Below the pieces are notes generated by a model, which was not told the DNA's origin, did no database searches, and saw only the letters and a program-made list of their open reading frames with translations. Both the position numbers and the translations under genes were made by a program. DNA of 64,000 nucleotides from Streptomyces vilmorinianum (GTDB lineage: Bacteria > Actinomycetota > Actinomycetes > Streptomycetales > Streptomycetaceae), in NCBI RefSeq assembly GCF_005517195.1, contig NZ_CP040244.1, positions 5,908,001-5,972,000 on the forward strand, written 5' to 3'. This document shows positions 28,901 to 36,753 of the stretch, in pieces (within the stretch, counting starts at the first letter, position 1; each line of letters begins with the position of its first letter).

Positions 28901-28964
28901 CGGGGCTGACTGACCTGGTCTCCACGGCGCCGAGCATCGCACAGGCGTCCGGGATCGTGCTCAT
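25905..28964 (-). CDS. Large LuxR-family ATP-binding transcriptional regulator (LAL type)
   Basis: 1019 residues from the ATG at 28964. Near the N-terminus is an AAA/STAND ATPase with Walker A VGGEAGVGKTRLIEEF and Walker B IVLVLEDLHWAD. A long helical, TPR-like middle follows (for example ERALKIGKMALRLLDG and ALRLAQLAVARGELAEA). At the extreme C-terminus is a LuxR-type helix-turn-helix: LTPREQDVLRLVAAGRTNRQ, then IAEELFISPKTASVHVSNIL. Such regulators sense a small molecule or protein and activate specific promoters. The start has no clear ribosome site but lies 7 bases after the stop of the small gene at 28972-29154, so translational coupling is likely. Confidence 0.9.
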   Translation of the reverse strand: MSTIPDACAMLGAVETRSVSPVFVGRAGELTALTDALARAGEGEPQALLVGGEAGVGKTRLIEEFIDAACDRGAVIALGGCVEIGADGLPFAPFSTALRSLNRRLPEELAAAAAGQEGELARLLPELGDVGSHEPSNEDSTARLFELTVRLLERLAADRTIVLVLEDLHWADASTRHLLAYLFRTLRRGRIVVVASYRADDIHRRHPLRPLLAELDRLRTIQRIELSRFTRAEVRRQLTGILAAEPEAALVDEVFDRSDGNAFFVEELVVSHAAGCAPGSLSDSLRDLLLVRVETLPEDAQRVARIVAEGGSTVEYALLAAVARLSEDDLIEALRAAVGANILLAVPDGDGYRFRHSLVREAVSDDLLPGERSRLNRRYAEALEADPSLVRADERATRLATYWYHAHDPARALPAVLRASVETRERYAYAEQLRLLERAMELWDEVSAEVRGSLRPMDYAEAYPPCGCDPETTPLRYLDLLAEAAYAARLCGERERALKIGKMALRLLDGEDGEERDPLRAAWFWTERSRIVSGLGRSDGWVEIAKAQELVKGLSPSAVHAVVLTVAAGWGMLHQPGPESLAAAERAVEYARLVKAEAIELGARVTLGTLQVAAGDLEAGLASMYEVRDRTLALGLYHECSRTHVNLSSSLESLGRSREAVEVTEAAIRLTRDHGLLDSQGWVRANQAESQFSLGLWEETQRNGEWLERAGQSSKPRGSAALRLAQLAVARGELAEATSQLANAREHFGKADPMPQYTIPMRYVGVSIAAGSGRIHDARAELTAAAETGFPPGTHRDAWPLLLAAATAEADALGLPAAEQGREEAVALLRRCARGLATPAPVWVAYSLHVSAELDRAEGRHPVDRWTEIVAAYEPLERPYPLAVARHRLADALLAEGGHRDEAAALLREAHATAVRLGAHPLREDVELLAARARLPLTAPDRAPEPDPGDDAFGLTPREQDVLRLVAAGRTNRQIAEELFISPKTASVHVSNILAKLGVSGRGEAAALAHRLRLLEAPA

Positions 28965-28971
28965 ACGGGGG

Positions 28972-29154
28972 TCACGCGGCCCGGACGAAGCGGCCGCGCT
29001 CGGCTCCCACCCGCCCTTCGGAGTCTTGGCCGGGGGACCGGCGGCGGGCCTTGGCCGCCCGCAGCGCCTTGGCGGCCTGACGGGACAGGCGCTGGGCGCC
29101 GGCCTCGCGGATGAGCTCGGCGTGGTGCATGCGGTGCAGTTCGTACTCGAACAT
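28972..29154 (-). CDS. Small basic protein upstream of the LuxR regulator, 60 residues
   Basis: Frame from the ATG at 29154, with GGGAG 6 bases upstream: MFEYELHRMHHAELIREAGA, ending RGRFVRAA. The N-terminal half is an amphipathic helix and the second half is Arg/Ala-rich, giving a strongly basic tail. Short proteins beginning MFEYE and containing AELIREA recur in Streptomyces, as far as I remember, without known function. The stop lies 7 bases before the LuxR-type start, which lacks its own ribosome site. Confidence 0.7.
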   Translation of the reverse strand: MFEYELHRMHHAELIREAGAQRLSRQAAKALRAAKARRRSPGQDSEGRVGAERGRFVRAA

Positions 29155-29320
29155 CTCGTTCTCCCTGGTGTCGGTATCGCTCCTTGCGATGCCTCTACTT
29201 TCGTCACCCAGGGGGTACGGCCACATCGGGAGAGTGCCGCATGTTCGGGGTACGGGGGGCCTTAGGGGGTCCCCAGGAGGTACCTAGGGACCGTGCCCAG
29301 GGACGTGCCCAGGGGTGTGC

Positions 29321-29845
29321 CTACGGGGCCGTCGGCAGACTCAGGAACAGGTCGAAGTACATCCCCGTCGACAGGAAGAGACCGATTCCGCCCAGGACGG
29401 CTCCGGCGACGGCGACGGCCCGCACCCAGACGGGGCGCCGCGGGCGGACGAGGACGACCACCGCGGTGATCAGGGCGAGGAGGGCGAAGACGCCGTTGAC
29501 CAGGGCGGTGGTGTGCCAGGCGTCGCCGTAGATCTCGGAGATCTGCTGGGCCGCGGTGCCGCCCTGGGCCTTGATCTGGCCGATGAGCGTCTCGCGCTCG
29601 CTCGCGACCTTGCCGACCCAGGTGCCGGTGAGGGCGGCGAGCCCGAGGGCGGCGGAGACGACGGCCGTGGCGCCCGCGCCGACACCGGAGGACGCCACGG
29701 GGGCGGGGGCGGGGGCCGGGGCGGCGTCGTCCAGCGCGTCCAGCGCGTCGTCGTCCAGCGCGTCCAGCGCGTCGAGGTCACCATCAGCCTCGACGGCCTC
29801 GGCGGCCTCCGCGGCCTCTTCGGTCTCGTCAGTCTTGGTAGTCAT
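29321..29845 (-). CDS. Membrane protein with acidic repetitive N-terminus
   Basis: 174 residues. Residues 1-50 are very acidic and repetitive (LDALDALDDDALDALDD), followed by an Ala-Pro stretch. Three hydrophobic segments follow (ATAVVSAALGLAALTGTWVG, NGVFALLALITAVVVLV, VRAVAVAGAVLGGIGLFL). Between the first two is a soluble loop, ERETLIGQIKAQGGTAAQQI. No enzymatic motif is visible. The start at 29845 lies inside a perfect inverted repeat (29844-29870). It follows the GNAT gene on the same strand after 35 bases. Confidence 0.7.
   Translation of the reverse strand: MTTKTDETEEAAEAAEAVEADGDLDALDALDDDALDALDDAAPAPAPAPVASSGVGAGATAVVSAALGLAALTGTWVGKVASERETLIGQIKAQGGTAAQQISEIYGDAWHTTALVNGVFALLALITAVVVLVRPRRPVWVRAVAVAGAVLGGIGLFLSTGMYFDLFLSLPTAP
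29727..29775. repeat. Tandem CCAGCGCGT repeats coding the acidic LDALDA tract
   Basis: Nine-base units (CCAGCGCGT on the plus strand) occur in two pairs separated by a short TCGTCGT spacer, and encode the repeated LDA/DAL tract of the membrane protein. Confidence 0.75.
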
Positions 29846-29870
29846 GAGCGGCACGCTAGGTGCCGCTCAT
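29844..29870. promoter_or_regulatory. Perfect inverted repeat covering a start codon
   Basis: ATGAGCGGCAC and its complement form 11-base arms around a 5-base loop. One arm includes the ATG of the membrane protein. In RNA this would sequester the start or act as a weak terminator for the upstream GNAT gene; in DNA it could be an operator. Confidence 0.5.
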
Positions 29871-29880
29871 GAGAGGGACC

Positions 29881-30441
29881 TTAAGACGCCTTCCACTCCC
29901 GCTTCCACTCCCGCGCGAGCACGGACCAGATCTCCATGTCGTGGCGCTCGCCCCGGTACAGGTAGCTCTCGCGCAGGACGCCGTCCCTCGTCATGCCCAG
30001 CCGCCGGGCGACGGCGATACTGGGGAGGTTCTTCGACTTGACGAGCCACTCCACCCGGTGGATCCCGCGCTCCTCGACCGCCCAGTCGATGATCACCTTC
30101 GTGGCCCGGGTGACCAGGCCCTTGCCGACCGCCGCGGGCTCCAGCCAGCAGCCCGCCTCGGCCGTCCCGTTGTTCACGTCCATGGTCCGGAAGAGCACGC
30201 CGCCGACGAGCAGGCCGTCGGTCCAGATGCCGTAGATGCGGCCGGTGTCGGTCGCCGCCTTCTCCGCGTACGCCTTGAGGAAGGCGCGGGCGGAGGTCAG
30301 GTCGGTGACGGCGTCCGCGAGGGCGATGTGCTGCCCGATGAACTCACGTCCGCGGTCCATGTGGGCGAGGAACTCCTCGGCCCGCCAGGGCTCCAGGGGC
30401 CTCAGTTCGGCGCCGTCGTCACCCAGCGATATCGCGAACAT
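29881..30441 (-). CDS. RimJ/RimL-type GNAT N-acetyltransferase
   Basis: 186 residues, a typical length. The family signatures are FIGQHIALADAVTDL, GCWLEPAAVGKGLVTRATK (acetyl-CoA loop) and IHRVEWLVKSKNLPSIAVAR, then RLGMTRDGVLRESYLYRG. Such enzymes acetylate N-terminal amines of ribosomal or other proteins, or small amines; the actual substrate is unknown. The first 23 bases overlap the end of the MMPL gene on the same strand, so it is probably co-transcribed. Confidence 0.88.
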   Translation of the reverse strand: MFAISLGDDGAELRPLEPWRAEEFLAHMDRGREFIGQHIALADAVTDLTSARAFLKAYAEKAATDTGRIYGIWTDGLLVGGVLFRTMDVNNGTAEAGCWLEPAAVGKGLVTRATKVIIDWAVEERGIHRVEWLVKSKNLPSIAVARRLGMTRDGVLRESYLYRGERHDMEIWSVLAREWKREWKAS

Positions 30442-32665
30442 CCTTGTTCTCCTTGCCCGTCGGAACCGTCACACGCTGTGTGGGGATCTTCGCACGGGCA
30501 TCGGCGGCGGCACGGCACTCGGGAGGCTCGATGCTGATCCTCGGCAGCCGGCGGTCGAGCCAGCGCGGCAGCCACCAGTTCGCGCCGCCGAGCATGTGCA
30601 TGAGGGCCGGGACGAGCAGGGTACGGAGGATGAAGGCGTCCAGGGCGACGGCCGCCGCGAGCGCGATGCCGAACATCGCGATGACCCGGTCCCCGGAGAG
30701 CACGAACGCCAGGAAGACGGAGATCATGATGACCGCCGCGGAGTTGATCACCCGGCTGGTCTCGGCGAGCCCGACCCGGACCGCCCGCCGGTTGTCGCCG
30801 GTCTCCAGCCACTCCTCGTACATCCGGCTGACCAGGAAGACCTGGTAGTCCATGGAGAGCCCGAAGAGCACGGACACCATGATCACGGGCAGGAAGGGTT
30901 CGATCGGGCCCGCGCTGCCGAGCCCGAGCAGTTCGCTGCCCCAGCCCCACTGGAAGATCGCGACGACGATGCCGAAGGCGGAGGCGACGGCGGCCACGTT
31001 CATCAGCGCGGCCTTCAGCGGGATGCCGATCGACCGGAAGGCGAGCAGGAGCAGCAGGCAGCCGAGCGCGATGACGACGCCCACGAAGAGCGGCAGCTTG
31101 CCGACGATGATCTCGGCGAAGTCGTCGTACGAGGCGGTGACCCCGCCGACGTGCACGTCGAGCGACGTGCCCTGTTCGGCCGAGGGCAGCACGTCCTGGC
31201 GCAGCCGGTCGACGAGGTCGCTGGTGGCCTTGGACTGGGGCGCGGAGTCCGGTACGACGGTCAGCACGGCCGTGTCGCCGGCGCTGTTGTACGTGATCGG
31301 GGAGACGGACTCGACTCCGCTGGTGTTCTCGAGCGCGGCCGGCAGCTGTCCGAGCGCGACGCGGTCGTCGCCGCCGTCGATCTGGGCGACGAGGGTGAGC
31401 GGCCCGTTGACGCCGGGCCCGAAGCCCTCGGCCAGCAGGTCGTACGCCTGTCGCGTCGTCGCCGTGGCCGGGTTGTTGCCCTGGTCGGACGTGCCGAGGT
31501 GGAGCGAGAAGGTCGGCAGGGCGAGGAGCAGCATGACGGCCGCGGCGACACCGCCGAGCAGCTTGGGGTGGCGCTCGACGAAGGCGGACCAGCGGGCGGC
31601 GAAGCCGGTCGGCACCTCCGGCTGCGGACCGTGCTCGGCGAGCTGCCGTCGCTCGCGCCGGCTGAGCGCCCGCATCCCGATGAGGGAGAGCAGCGCGGGC
31701 AGCAGGGTGACGGAGGCGGCGACGGTGAGGACCACCGTGAGCGAGGCGGCGATGGCGACGCCGTTGAGGAAGCTGAGCCGCAGGATCAGCATGCCGAGCA
31801 GCGCGATACAGACGGTCGCGCCCGCGAAGACGACGGCGCGGCCGGTGGTGGCGACGGCGATCTGCGCGGATTCGGGGACCGAGAGGCCGCGTTTGAGGCC
31901 CTTGCGGTGGCGGGTGACGATGAACAGGGCGTAGTCGATGCCGACGCCGAGGCCGATGAGCAGGCCCAGCATGGGGGCGAAGTCGGCTACCGTCATGACG
32001 TGGCCGAGGAGCGCGATCCCGGAGTACGCGATGCCGACGCTGACGAGCGCGGTGGCGATGGGGAGCGCGGAGGCGGCGAGGGAGCCGAAGGCGAGGAAGA
32101 GGACGACCGCCGCGACGACGACGCCGACGGCCTCGGCGACGTGCCCGCCGGGCGCCTCGGTGAGGGCGACGGCGCTGCCGCCGAGCTCGACCTGGACGCC
32201 GTCGCCGGCGGCCGCGCGGGCCGTGTCGACGAGGGCCTGGGCCTGGGCCTCGGGGATGTCGTCGGCCTGCTCGTGGAAGGTGACGGCCGCGTAGGCGGTG
32301 TGTCCGTCCTCGCTGACCTGGGCGTGGGCGGCCGGGTTCGCTCCGTACGGCGAGGCGACCGACGCGATGCCGGGCAGCTCGGCGACCTCGTCGAGCATCT
32401 CGGTCATGCGCTGCTCGATGCCGGTGGCGCGGACGCTGCCCTGGTCGGTGTGCCAGACGATCGTGTCGCTGTCGCCGCCGGCGCCGGGGAAGCCCTTGTC
32501 GAGGAGGGCCGTGGCGCGGCCGGACTCGGTGCCGGGGACGTCGTAGTCGTTGGAGTACGCGTTGCCGGCGACCGAGGCCCCGGCGACGGCTCCGCCGAGG
32601 GCGATGAGCCAGAGCAGAACGGCGACGAGGCGGTGCTTGATGCACCACCGTGCGATAGCTGCCAA
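30419..32665 (-). CDS. MMPL-family (RND superfamily) membrane transporter
   Basis: 748 residues from the TTG at 32665 (GGGAG about 8 bases upstream). There are two homologous halves, each with a single N-terminal helix, an extracytoplasmic loop and a five-helix bundle. The signature segments are GLLIGLGVGIDYALFIVTRH in the first half and VLFGLSMDYQVFLVSRMYEE in the second, both with the Asp-Tyr pair used for proton coupling. Family members export lipids, siderophores or antibiotics. The cargo is not evident from the neighbours (a GNAT downstream, a phospholipase C gene upstream). Confidence 0.92.
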   Translation of the reverse strand: MAAIARWCIKHRLVAVLLWLIALGGAVAGASVAGNAYSNDYDVPGTESGRATALLDKGFPGAGGDSDTIVWHTDQGSVRATGIEQRMTEMLDEVAELPGIASVASPYGANPAAHAQVSEDGHTAYAAVTFHEQADDIPEAQAQALVDTARAAAGDGVQVELGGSAVALTEAPGGHVAEAVGVVVAAVVLFLAFGSLAASALPIATALVSVGIAYSGIALLGHVMTVADFAPMLGLLIGLGVGIDYALFIVTRHRKGLKRGLSVPESAQIAVATTGRAVVFAGATVCIALLGMLILRLSFLNGVAIAASLTVVLTVAASVTLLPALLSLIGMRALSRRERRQLAEHGPQPEVPTGFAARWSAFVERHPKLLGGVAAAVMLLLALPTFSLHLGTSDQGNNPATATTRQAYDLLAEGFGPGVNGPLTLVAQIDGGDDRVALGQLPAALENTSGVESVSPITYNSAGDTAVLTVVPDSAPQSKATSDLVDRLRQDVLPSAEQGTSLDVHVGGVTASYDDFAEIIVGKLPLFVGVVIALGCLLLLLAFRSIGIPLKAALMNVAAVASAFGIVVAIFQWGWGSELLGLGSAGPIEPFLPVIMVSVLFGLSMDYQVFLVSRMYEEWLETGDNRRAVRVGLAETSRVINSAAVIMISVFLAFVLSGDRVIAMFGIALAAAVALDAFILRTLLVPALMHMLGGANWWLPRWLDRRLPRISIEPPECRAAADARAKIPTQRVTVPTGKENKDVRDIAG

Positions 32666-32864
32666 AGGACGTGCTCCCTGGTGGGTGGTTCGTGGATCTT
32701 TACCGGGGAACAGCCCGAAAAGAACACTTGACCTACGTCAGGCCACTGTCGCAGCCCAATAAGATCAATTGCCCCTTTCGTGTCGATACTCACAGTGATG
32801 CGCGGAAGGTCAGGCCTTTGGGCCCGGGCCCCCGCCTCCCGCGCACGCGCTGCGTACGGATGCG

Positions 32865-34991
32865 TCAGCCGGAGACGCTCGCGCGCCCGTTCTCGATGTG
32901 CCCCATCAGCCGGCGGCGGAAGCCGCCGGGAGCGGTCACCTCGACGTCGTACCAGCCGTGGGCGTCGGCGGCCGAGTGGACGAGGGTACGGCTCCTGCCG
33001 GGCTTCACCGTGACGGTGCGGGTCCAGTCCCCGAGGTCGTCCGCGTCGACGTATCCGAGCGGCCGGACGGTGAAGGAGAGCGGGGCGTCCGTCGTGTTGC
33101 GGACGGTGAGGTGCAGGTCACGGTCGTGGTGATCGATGCACGAGGCGACCTCGGCACCGCCCGCGGCGGGGCCCTCGAACTCGCGGCGGAAGCCGTTCGG
33201 CCCGGTGATCGTGAACCGGTAATGATCACGCGTAAGGGGTACCGTCCACTGCCCCGTGCCCCTTACATCCTGGTGCTGGGGGACATCGAACTCACCCGCG
33301 TACGGGTAGAGCGCGAAGTGCGCGCTCGCCTTGCCGGTGTTCTTGAGGGCGACGGTGATCTCCCCCAGGCCCATCGCCGCGGAGGCGTCCGGCTGGTACG
33401 GCAGCGGGCGGGCGGGGCGGGTGCCCGGCTCCTGGAGGGGCATCCGCTGGACCAGCGGGGGCTGCGGCCGCCACCGCCCGGAGAACGGCGGGATCGGGCC
33501 GGGCTCGTCGACCTCGGGCTGCCGGTGACCGCGCCGGAAGTCGAAGGCGGAGGTCAGGTCGCCGGTGACGGCGCGCCGCCACGGGGTGATGTTGGGCTCC
33601 TCGATGCCGGTGAGCTTCTCCAGGAAGCGGACCACCGAGGTGTGGTCGAAGGTCTCGGAGCAGACGTAGCCGCCGACCGACCAGGGCGAGACGACGAGCA
33701 GCGGGACGCGGATGCCGAGGCCGGTGGGCAGGCCCTTCCAGCGCTCGTCCGTGTGGCCGGCGGGCGGGACGGGCGGCGGCACGTGGTCGAAGAAGCCGTC
33801 GTTCTCGTCGTAGTTGATCAGCACGACGGTGTGGCGCCAGACGTCCGGGTGTGCGCCGAGGGCGTCGAGCACCTTGTAGACGAGGGTGGCGGAGGCGATC
33901 GGCGAGGAGGAGCCGGGGTGCTCGGAGTCGATCGCCGACGGGACGAGGTACGAGACCTCGGGCAGCGTCCCGGCGGCCACGTCGGCGCGGAAGGTGTCGG
34001 CCAGCTTCCCGGTCTCGACGCGACGCAGTCCGCGCTCGAAGAGCGAGCGCTCGGCGTCGGTGAGCGTGGCGACGCCGTCCTCGAGGGCGGCGAGGAGCCT
34101 GGCCCGTTCGTTCGGGTCCCGCGTGTCGCGGACGGCGGCGTAGAACGACTCCATGAAGGTGTGCCCGCCGGTCGTGGCGAGCGCCTTGCGGGCGATCTTC
34201 TTGAAGGTGGTGAAGAACTCGATGTTGTTGTCGGTGAAGTTCTCCCACTCCGTGTACGTCTTCCAGGTCCGCCCGGCCGCTTCGAGGCGCTCGGCGTAGG
34301 TGGGCCAGGAGTAGCCGGGGTGGGTGCCCTCGGCGTACGCGGCGTTGGTGACGGCCCGGCTGCCGTCGGCCTCGAAGCCGGTCCAGCCGGACCAGAGGTG
34401 GTTCCGGTTCGGGCTCGTCGAGGTGTGGATGGAGGAGTGGTAGGCGTCGCAGATGGTGAAGGTGTCGGCGAGTTCGTAGTGCAGCGGGAGGTCCTGGCGG
34501 TCGTAGTACGCCATCGTCGCCGCGGTCTTGGCCGAGACCCAGCCGTCCATCCAACCGCCGCGCCAGGCCTTGCCGCCGCCGCTCCAGGAGTGGTCGAGGT
34601 CGCCGATGTACTGGAGATCCTTCTGCTGGGTCTCGGCGGCGCCCCGGATCGGGAAGGGGAGCACGGTCCGGCCGAGCGCGGCCGGCTGCTCGAACACCGG
34701 CTTGCCGGAGGGGAGTTCGATGGCGTTGCGGTCGCCGAAGCCGCGGACGCCGCGCAGGGTGCCGAAGTAGTGGTCGAAGGATCGGTTCTCCTGCATGAGG
34801 ATCACCACGTGCTTCACCGCCGACATCCCGCCGGCCGGGGGCCCCGCGGCGATCGCCTCCCGCAGCGAGGGAGGGAGCAGCGACCCCGCCGCGGCGGCGC
34901 CGAGGGCGCCTCCGCCCAGCGCGAGGAGCCTTCTGCGGGACATCTGGGACGTCTGGGACATCCAGGGTGTCCGGGACTTCTCGGGTGACAA
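32865..34991 (-). CDS. Tat-exported phosphocholine-specific phospholipase C
   Basis: 708 residues from the TTG at 34991, chosen for GGAGG 6 bases upstream; an in-frame TTG at 35015 is less likely. The Tat signal is MSRRRLLALGGGALGAAAAG. The phosphoesterase (acid-phosphatase-like PLC) core has HVVILMQENRSFDHYFGTLR, TSTSPNRNHLWSGW, YDENDGFFDHVPPP and SPWSVGGYVCSETFDHTSV. Two C-terminal DUF756-type beta domains follow (from about residue 520). It hydrolyses phosphatidylcholine or sphingomyelin outside the cell and may serve phosphate supply. The signal region contains a short tandem repeat (TPWMSQTSQMS). Confidence 0.92.
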   Translation of the reverse strand: MSPEKSRTPWMSQTSQMSRRRLLALGGGALGAAAAGSLLPPSLREAIAAGPPAGGMSAVKHVVILMQENRSFDHYFGTLRGVRGFGDRNAIELPSGKPVFEQPAALGRTVLPFPIRGAAETQQKDLQYIGDLDHSWSGGGKAWRGGWMDGWVSAKTAATMAYYDRQDLPLHYELADTFTICDAYHSSIHTSTSPNRNHLWSGWTGFEADGSRAVTNAAYAEGTHPGYSWPTYAERLEAAGRTWKTYTEWENFTDNNIEFFTTFKKIARKALATTGGHTFMESFYAAVRDTRDPNERARLLAALEDGVATLTDAERSLFERGLRRVETGKLADTFRADVAAGTLPEVSYLVPSAIDSEHPGSSSPIASATLVYKVLDALGAHPDVWRHTVVLINYDENDGFFDHVPPPVPPAGHTDERWKGLPTGLGIRVPLLVVSPWSVGGYVCSETFDHTSVVRFLEKLTGIEEPNITPWRRAVTGDLTSAFDFRRGHRQPEVDEPGPIPPFSGRWRPQPPLVQRMPLQEPGTRPARPLPYQPDASAAMGLGEITVALKNTGKASAHFALYPYAGEFDVPQHQDVRGTGQWTVPLTRDHYRFTITGPNGFRREFEGPAAGGAEVASCIDHHDRDLHLTVRNTTDAPLSFTVRPLGYVDADDLGDWTRTVTVKPGRSRTLVHSAADAHGWYDVEVTAPGGFRRRLMGHIENGRASVSG

Positions 34992-35170
34992 GACCGACCT
35001 CCAGTCGACGGCCAATGGTTCGCCTTCGAGCCATTGGGTGGTTCGCCGGGGACGGTAGTGAGAGCGGGTGACGGAGAGAAGACCTCGCGCCGACCGGGCG
35101 GCGAACGTCCAACACCTGGTGCCGAGAGTCCAAGCGCGTGGCCGCGGCCGCGGTGCGCGATGCTGTCGGG

Positions 35171-35641
35171 ATGACTGAAGGACGTATCAAGGTCTGGTTC
35201 CGCTTCGTCCCGCGCGAGGGCTGGCTCCCCCAGGACACCGAGGGCCTCTGGGCGACCCCGGTCGGCCCCGACACGGCGCGCGTGGACAACGTGCCGTTCC
35301 TCCAGGACGGTGTGGCCCAGGGCGATGTCGTCCGCTACACGACGGACGCCGAGGGCGTGCACTGGGCCGCCGCCCGCACGACGGCCTCCGGCAACTGCAC
35401 CCTGCGCGTGCTCCCGGTCCCCGCCGGCCCCCTCGGCCCGAACGCGAAGGCGGTCCACGACCGCCTCTCCCCCTTCGGCCTGGGCGGCGAGTCGTTCAGC
35501 ACCGACTTCCCCCTGGTGGCCCTGAACGTCCCGGCGGACGCGCCGTTCGCCCGGATCAAGGAGCTGCTGGCACGCGGCGAGGACGAGGGGTGGTGGCACT
35601 GGGAGATGGGGTGCCGGACGGAGGCGTGGGAGGCGGCCTGA
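35171..35641 (+). CDS. DUF4265 domain-containing protein
   Basis: 156 residues beginning MTEGRIKVWFRFVPREGWLP. The pattern VDNVPFLQDGVAQGDVVRYTTDAEG in the first third (here cut as VDNVPFLQDG and GDVVRYTT) and the C-terminal WWHWEMGCR fit DUF4265. These are small soluble proteins of unknown role, sometimes near polymorphic-toxin loci. The ribosome site is weak. It is divergent from the phospholipase C gene and followed in frame by an orphan fragment. Confidence 0.75.
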   Translation: MTEGRIKVWFRFVPREGWLPQDTEGLWATPVGPDTARVDNVPFLQDGVAQGDVVRYTTDAEGVHWAAARTTASGNCTLRVLPVPAGPLGPNAKAVHDRLSPFGLGGESFSTDFPLVALNVPADAPFARIKELLARGEDEGWWHWEMGCRTEAWEAA

Positions 35642-35761
35642 CCAGCGGTATCTCGTTCGCCCCGCGCAGACCCCGCGCTCCGGCTGCTGAACCGGGGCAG
35701 GCACCTGCTCAGCGACTACGTGCTGCAGCGGCGCAAGTGGGAGGCCGGGCTGAAGGCTTGA
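35642..35761 (+). pseudogene. Orphan C-terminal gene fragment
   Basis: Directly after the DUF4265 stop codon, the same frame stays open for 39 codons and reads LLNRGRHLLSDYVLQRRKWE before a stop. It has codon use like a real gene but no start codon. It looks like the tail of a protein whose beginning was deleted, or an old C-terminal extension of the DUF4265 gene cut off by a stop. I do not recognise the parent family. Confidence 0.3.
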
Positions 35762-35776
35762 GCGGAGCAGCTCGGT

Positions 35777-36400
35777 TCAGGAGACATCGTCGAGAAGGGG
35801 GCGGCGGCCCGCCCGTCGGCGTACGAAACCGCGCCGGCCGGCGAGCAGGGTGATGCCAGTCCAGCCCACGACGCCGAGGATGAGGCCGAAGAGCCGGCCG
35901 CCCGGATCGACGTCGCTCGCCTCCTCCAGCGGAACAACGCCCTCCGGGTCGTGGATCACCTCGACCCGGTCGCCCACCTGGTACTTCCGCTCGCCCTCCT
36001 CGTACTCCAGGGTCTCCTTGAGCTCGCCCAGCCGGCCGACCAGGGTGTAGCGGTGGTTCTCGTCGGCCGTGACGAGGACGCTCTCGCGCACACCTCTGCT
36101 GTCGAGGGCGGCCTCGATGGGGTACTGGACGGAGCCGACGAGCACGAGGAGGGCCGGCAGCAGGGAGAGGAAGGCGAGCCACCACGCGCAGTGGAGGAAG
36201 CGCAGGACGATGGTGAAGACACAACACCCGAGGAAGCCGGCAAAGATCGGGATGGCGTCGAGGCCCAACGCGAGGTACGAGATCCCGGTGTTGGCCGCCG
36301 CGATCACCCAACCGAGCGCCACCACGGCGAGGGTGAAAAGGAAGTACGCCCGTCGGCCTATGGCCCCGTCCTGCGGCTTGCTCACGTCCACGTCCGTCAC
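35777..36400 (-). CDS. DUF3592-like membrane protein
   Basis: 207 residues. Three hydrophobic segments lie near the N-terminus (AYFLFTLAVVALGWVIAA, FAGFLGCCVFTIVLRF, WLAFLSLLPALLVLVGSV). An extracytoplasmic beta-rich part has YQVGDRVEVIHDPEG, the signature of DUF3592-type proteins. A last membrane segment (LFGLILGVVGWTGITLL) ends in a basic tail. Its function is unknown. It is divergent from the small gene at 36493. Confidence 0.7.
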   Translation of the reverse strand: MTDVDVSKPQDGAIGRRAYFLFTLAVVALGWVIAAANTGISYLALGLDAIPIFAGFLGCCVFTIVLRFLHCAWWLAFLSLLPALLVLVGSVQYPIEAALDSRGVRESVLVTADENHRYTLVGRLGELKETLEYEEGERKYQVGDRVEVIHDPEGVVPLEEASDVDPGGRLFGLILGVVGWTGITLLAGRRGFVRRRAGRRPLLDDVS

Positions 36401-36492
36401 CCGGCCAGCCTAGAAGGCATGCCGACCGGGGTCGGGCATCGGCCATGCTCCGCGGCGGCAGGGATGTCGGAGCCCGTTGATATACGTGTCCC

Positions 36493-36711
36493 ATGACCGA
36501 CTTCCGTGACTTCAGCTTCAAGCTCCTCGTCGTCGAGAAGCTCATGTACTGGGACGAGACGCTGGCGCCCATGTTCAGCCTGAGGGAGCACATGCAAGCA
36601 CACGGCGTCGACGACCTCGACACGCTCTTCACCGGCGGGCGCGCGCTGGAGCACATGCTCCCCGGCTCCCTGGAGCTCCTGGCCGCCAGGGGTATCGCGG
36701 CACGCTGCTAG
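36493..36711 (+). CDS. Short DUF6892-like protein, possibly truncated
   Basis: 72 residues: MTDFRDFSFKLLVVEKLMYW, then a predicted helical part. The N-terminus resembles DUF6892-type proteins, which as I remember are about twice this length, so this may be a truncated remnant. The last 25 residues (LEHMLPGSLELLAARGIAA) do not resemble that family. No strong ribosome site is visible. Confidence 0.4.
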   Translation: MTDFRDFSFKLLVVEKLMYWDETLAPMFSLREHMQAHGVDDLDTLFTGGRALEHMLPGSLELLAARGIAARC

Positions 36712-36753
36712 GACGTGCCCGGTCGGTCACGTGTGGATGTGACCGAGCTGCGT

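Noticed and set aside
25935..28913. Open frame of about 990 codons opposite the LuxR-type regulator
   Set aside because: Shadow of the 1019-residue regulator, whose Walker and helix-turn-helix motifs are unmistakable.
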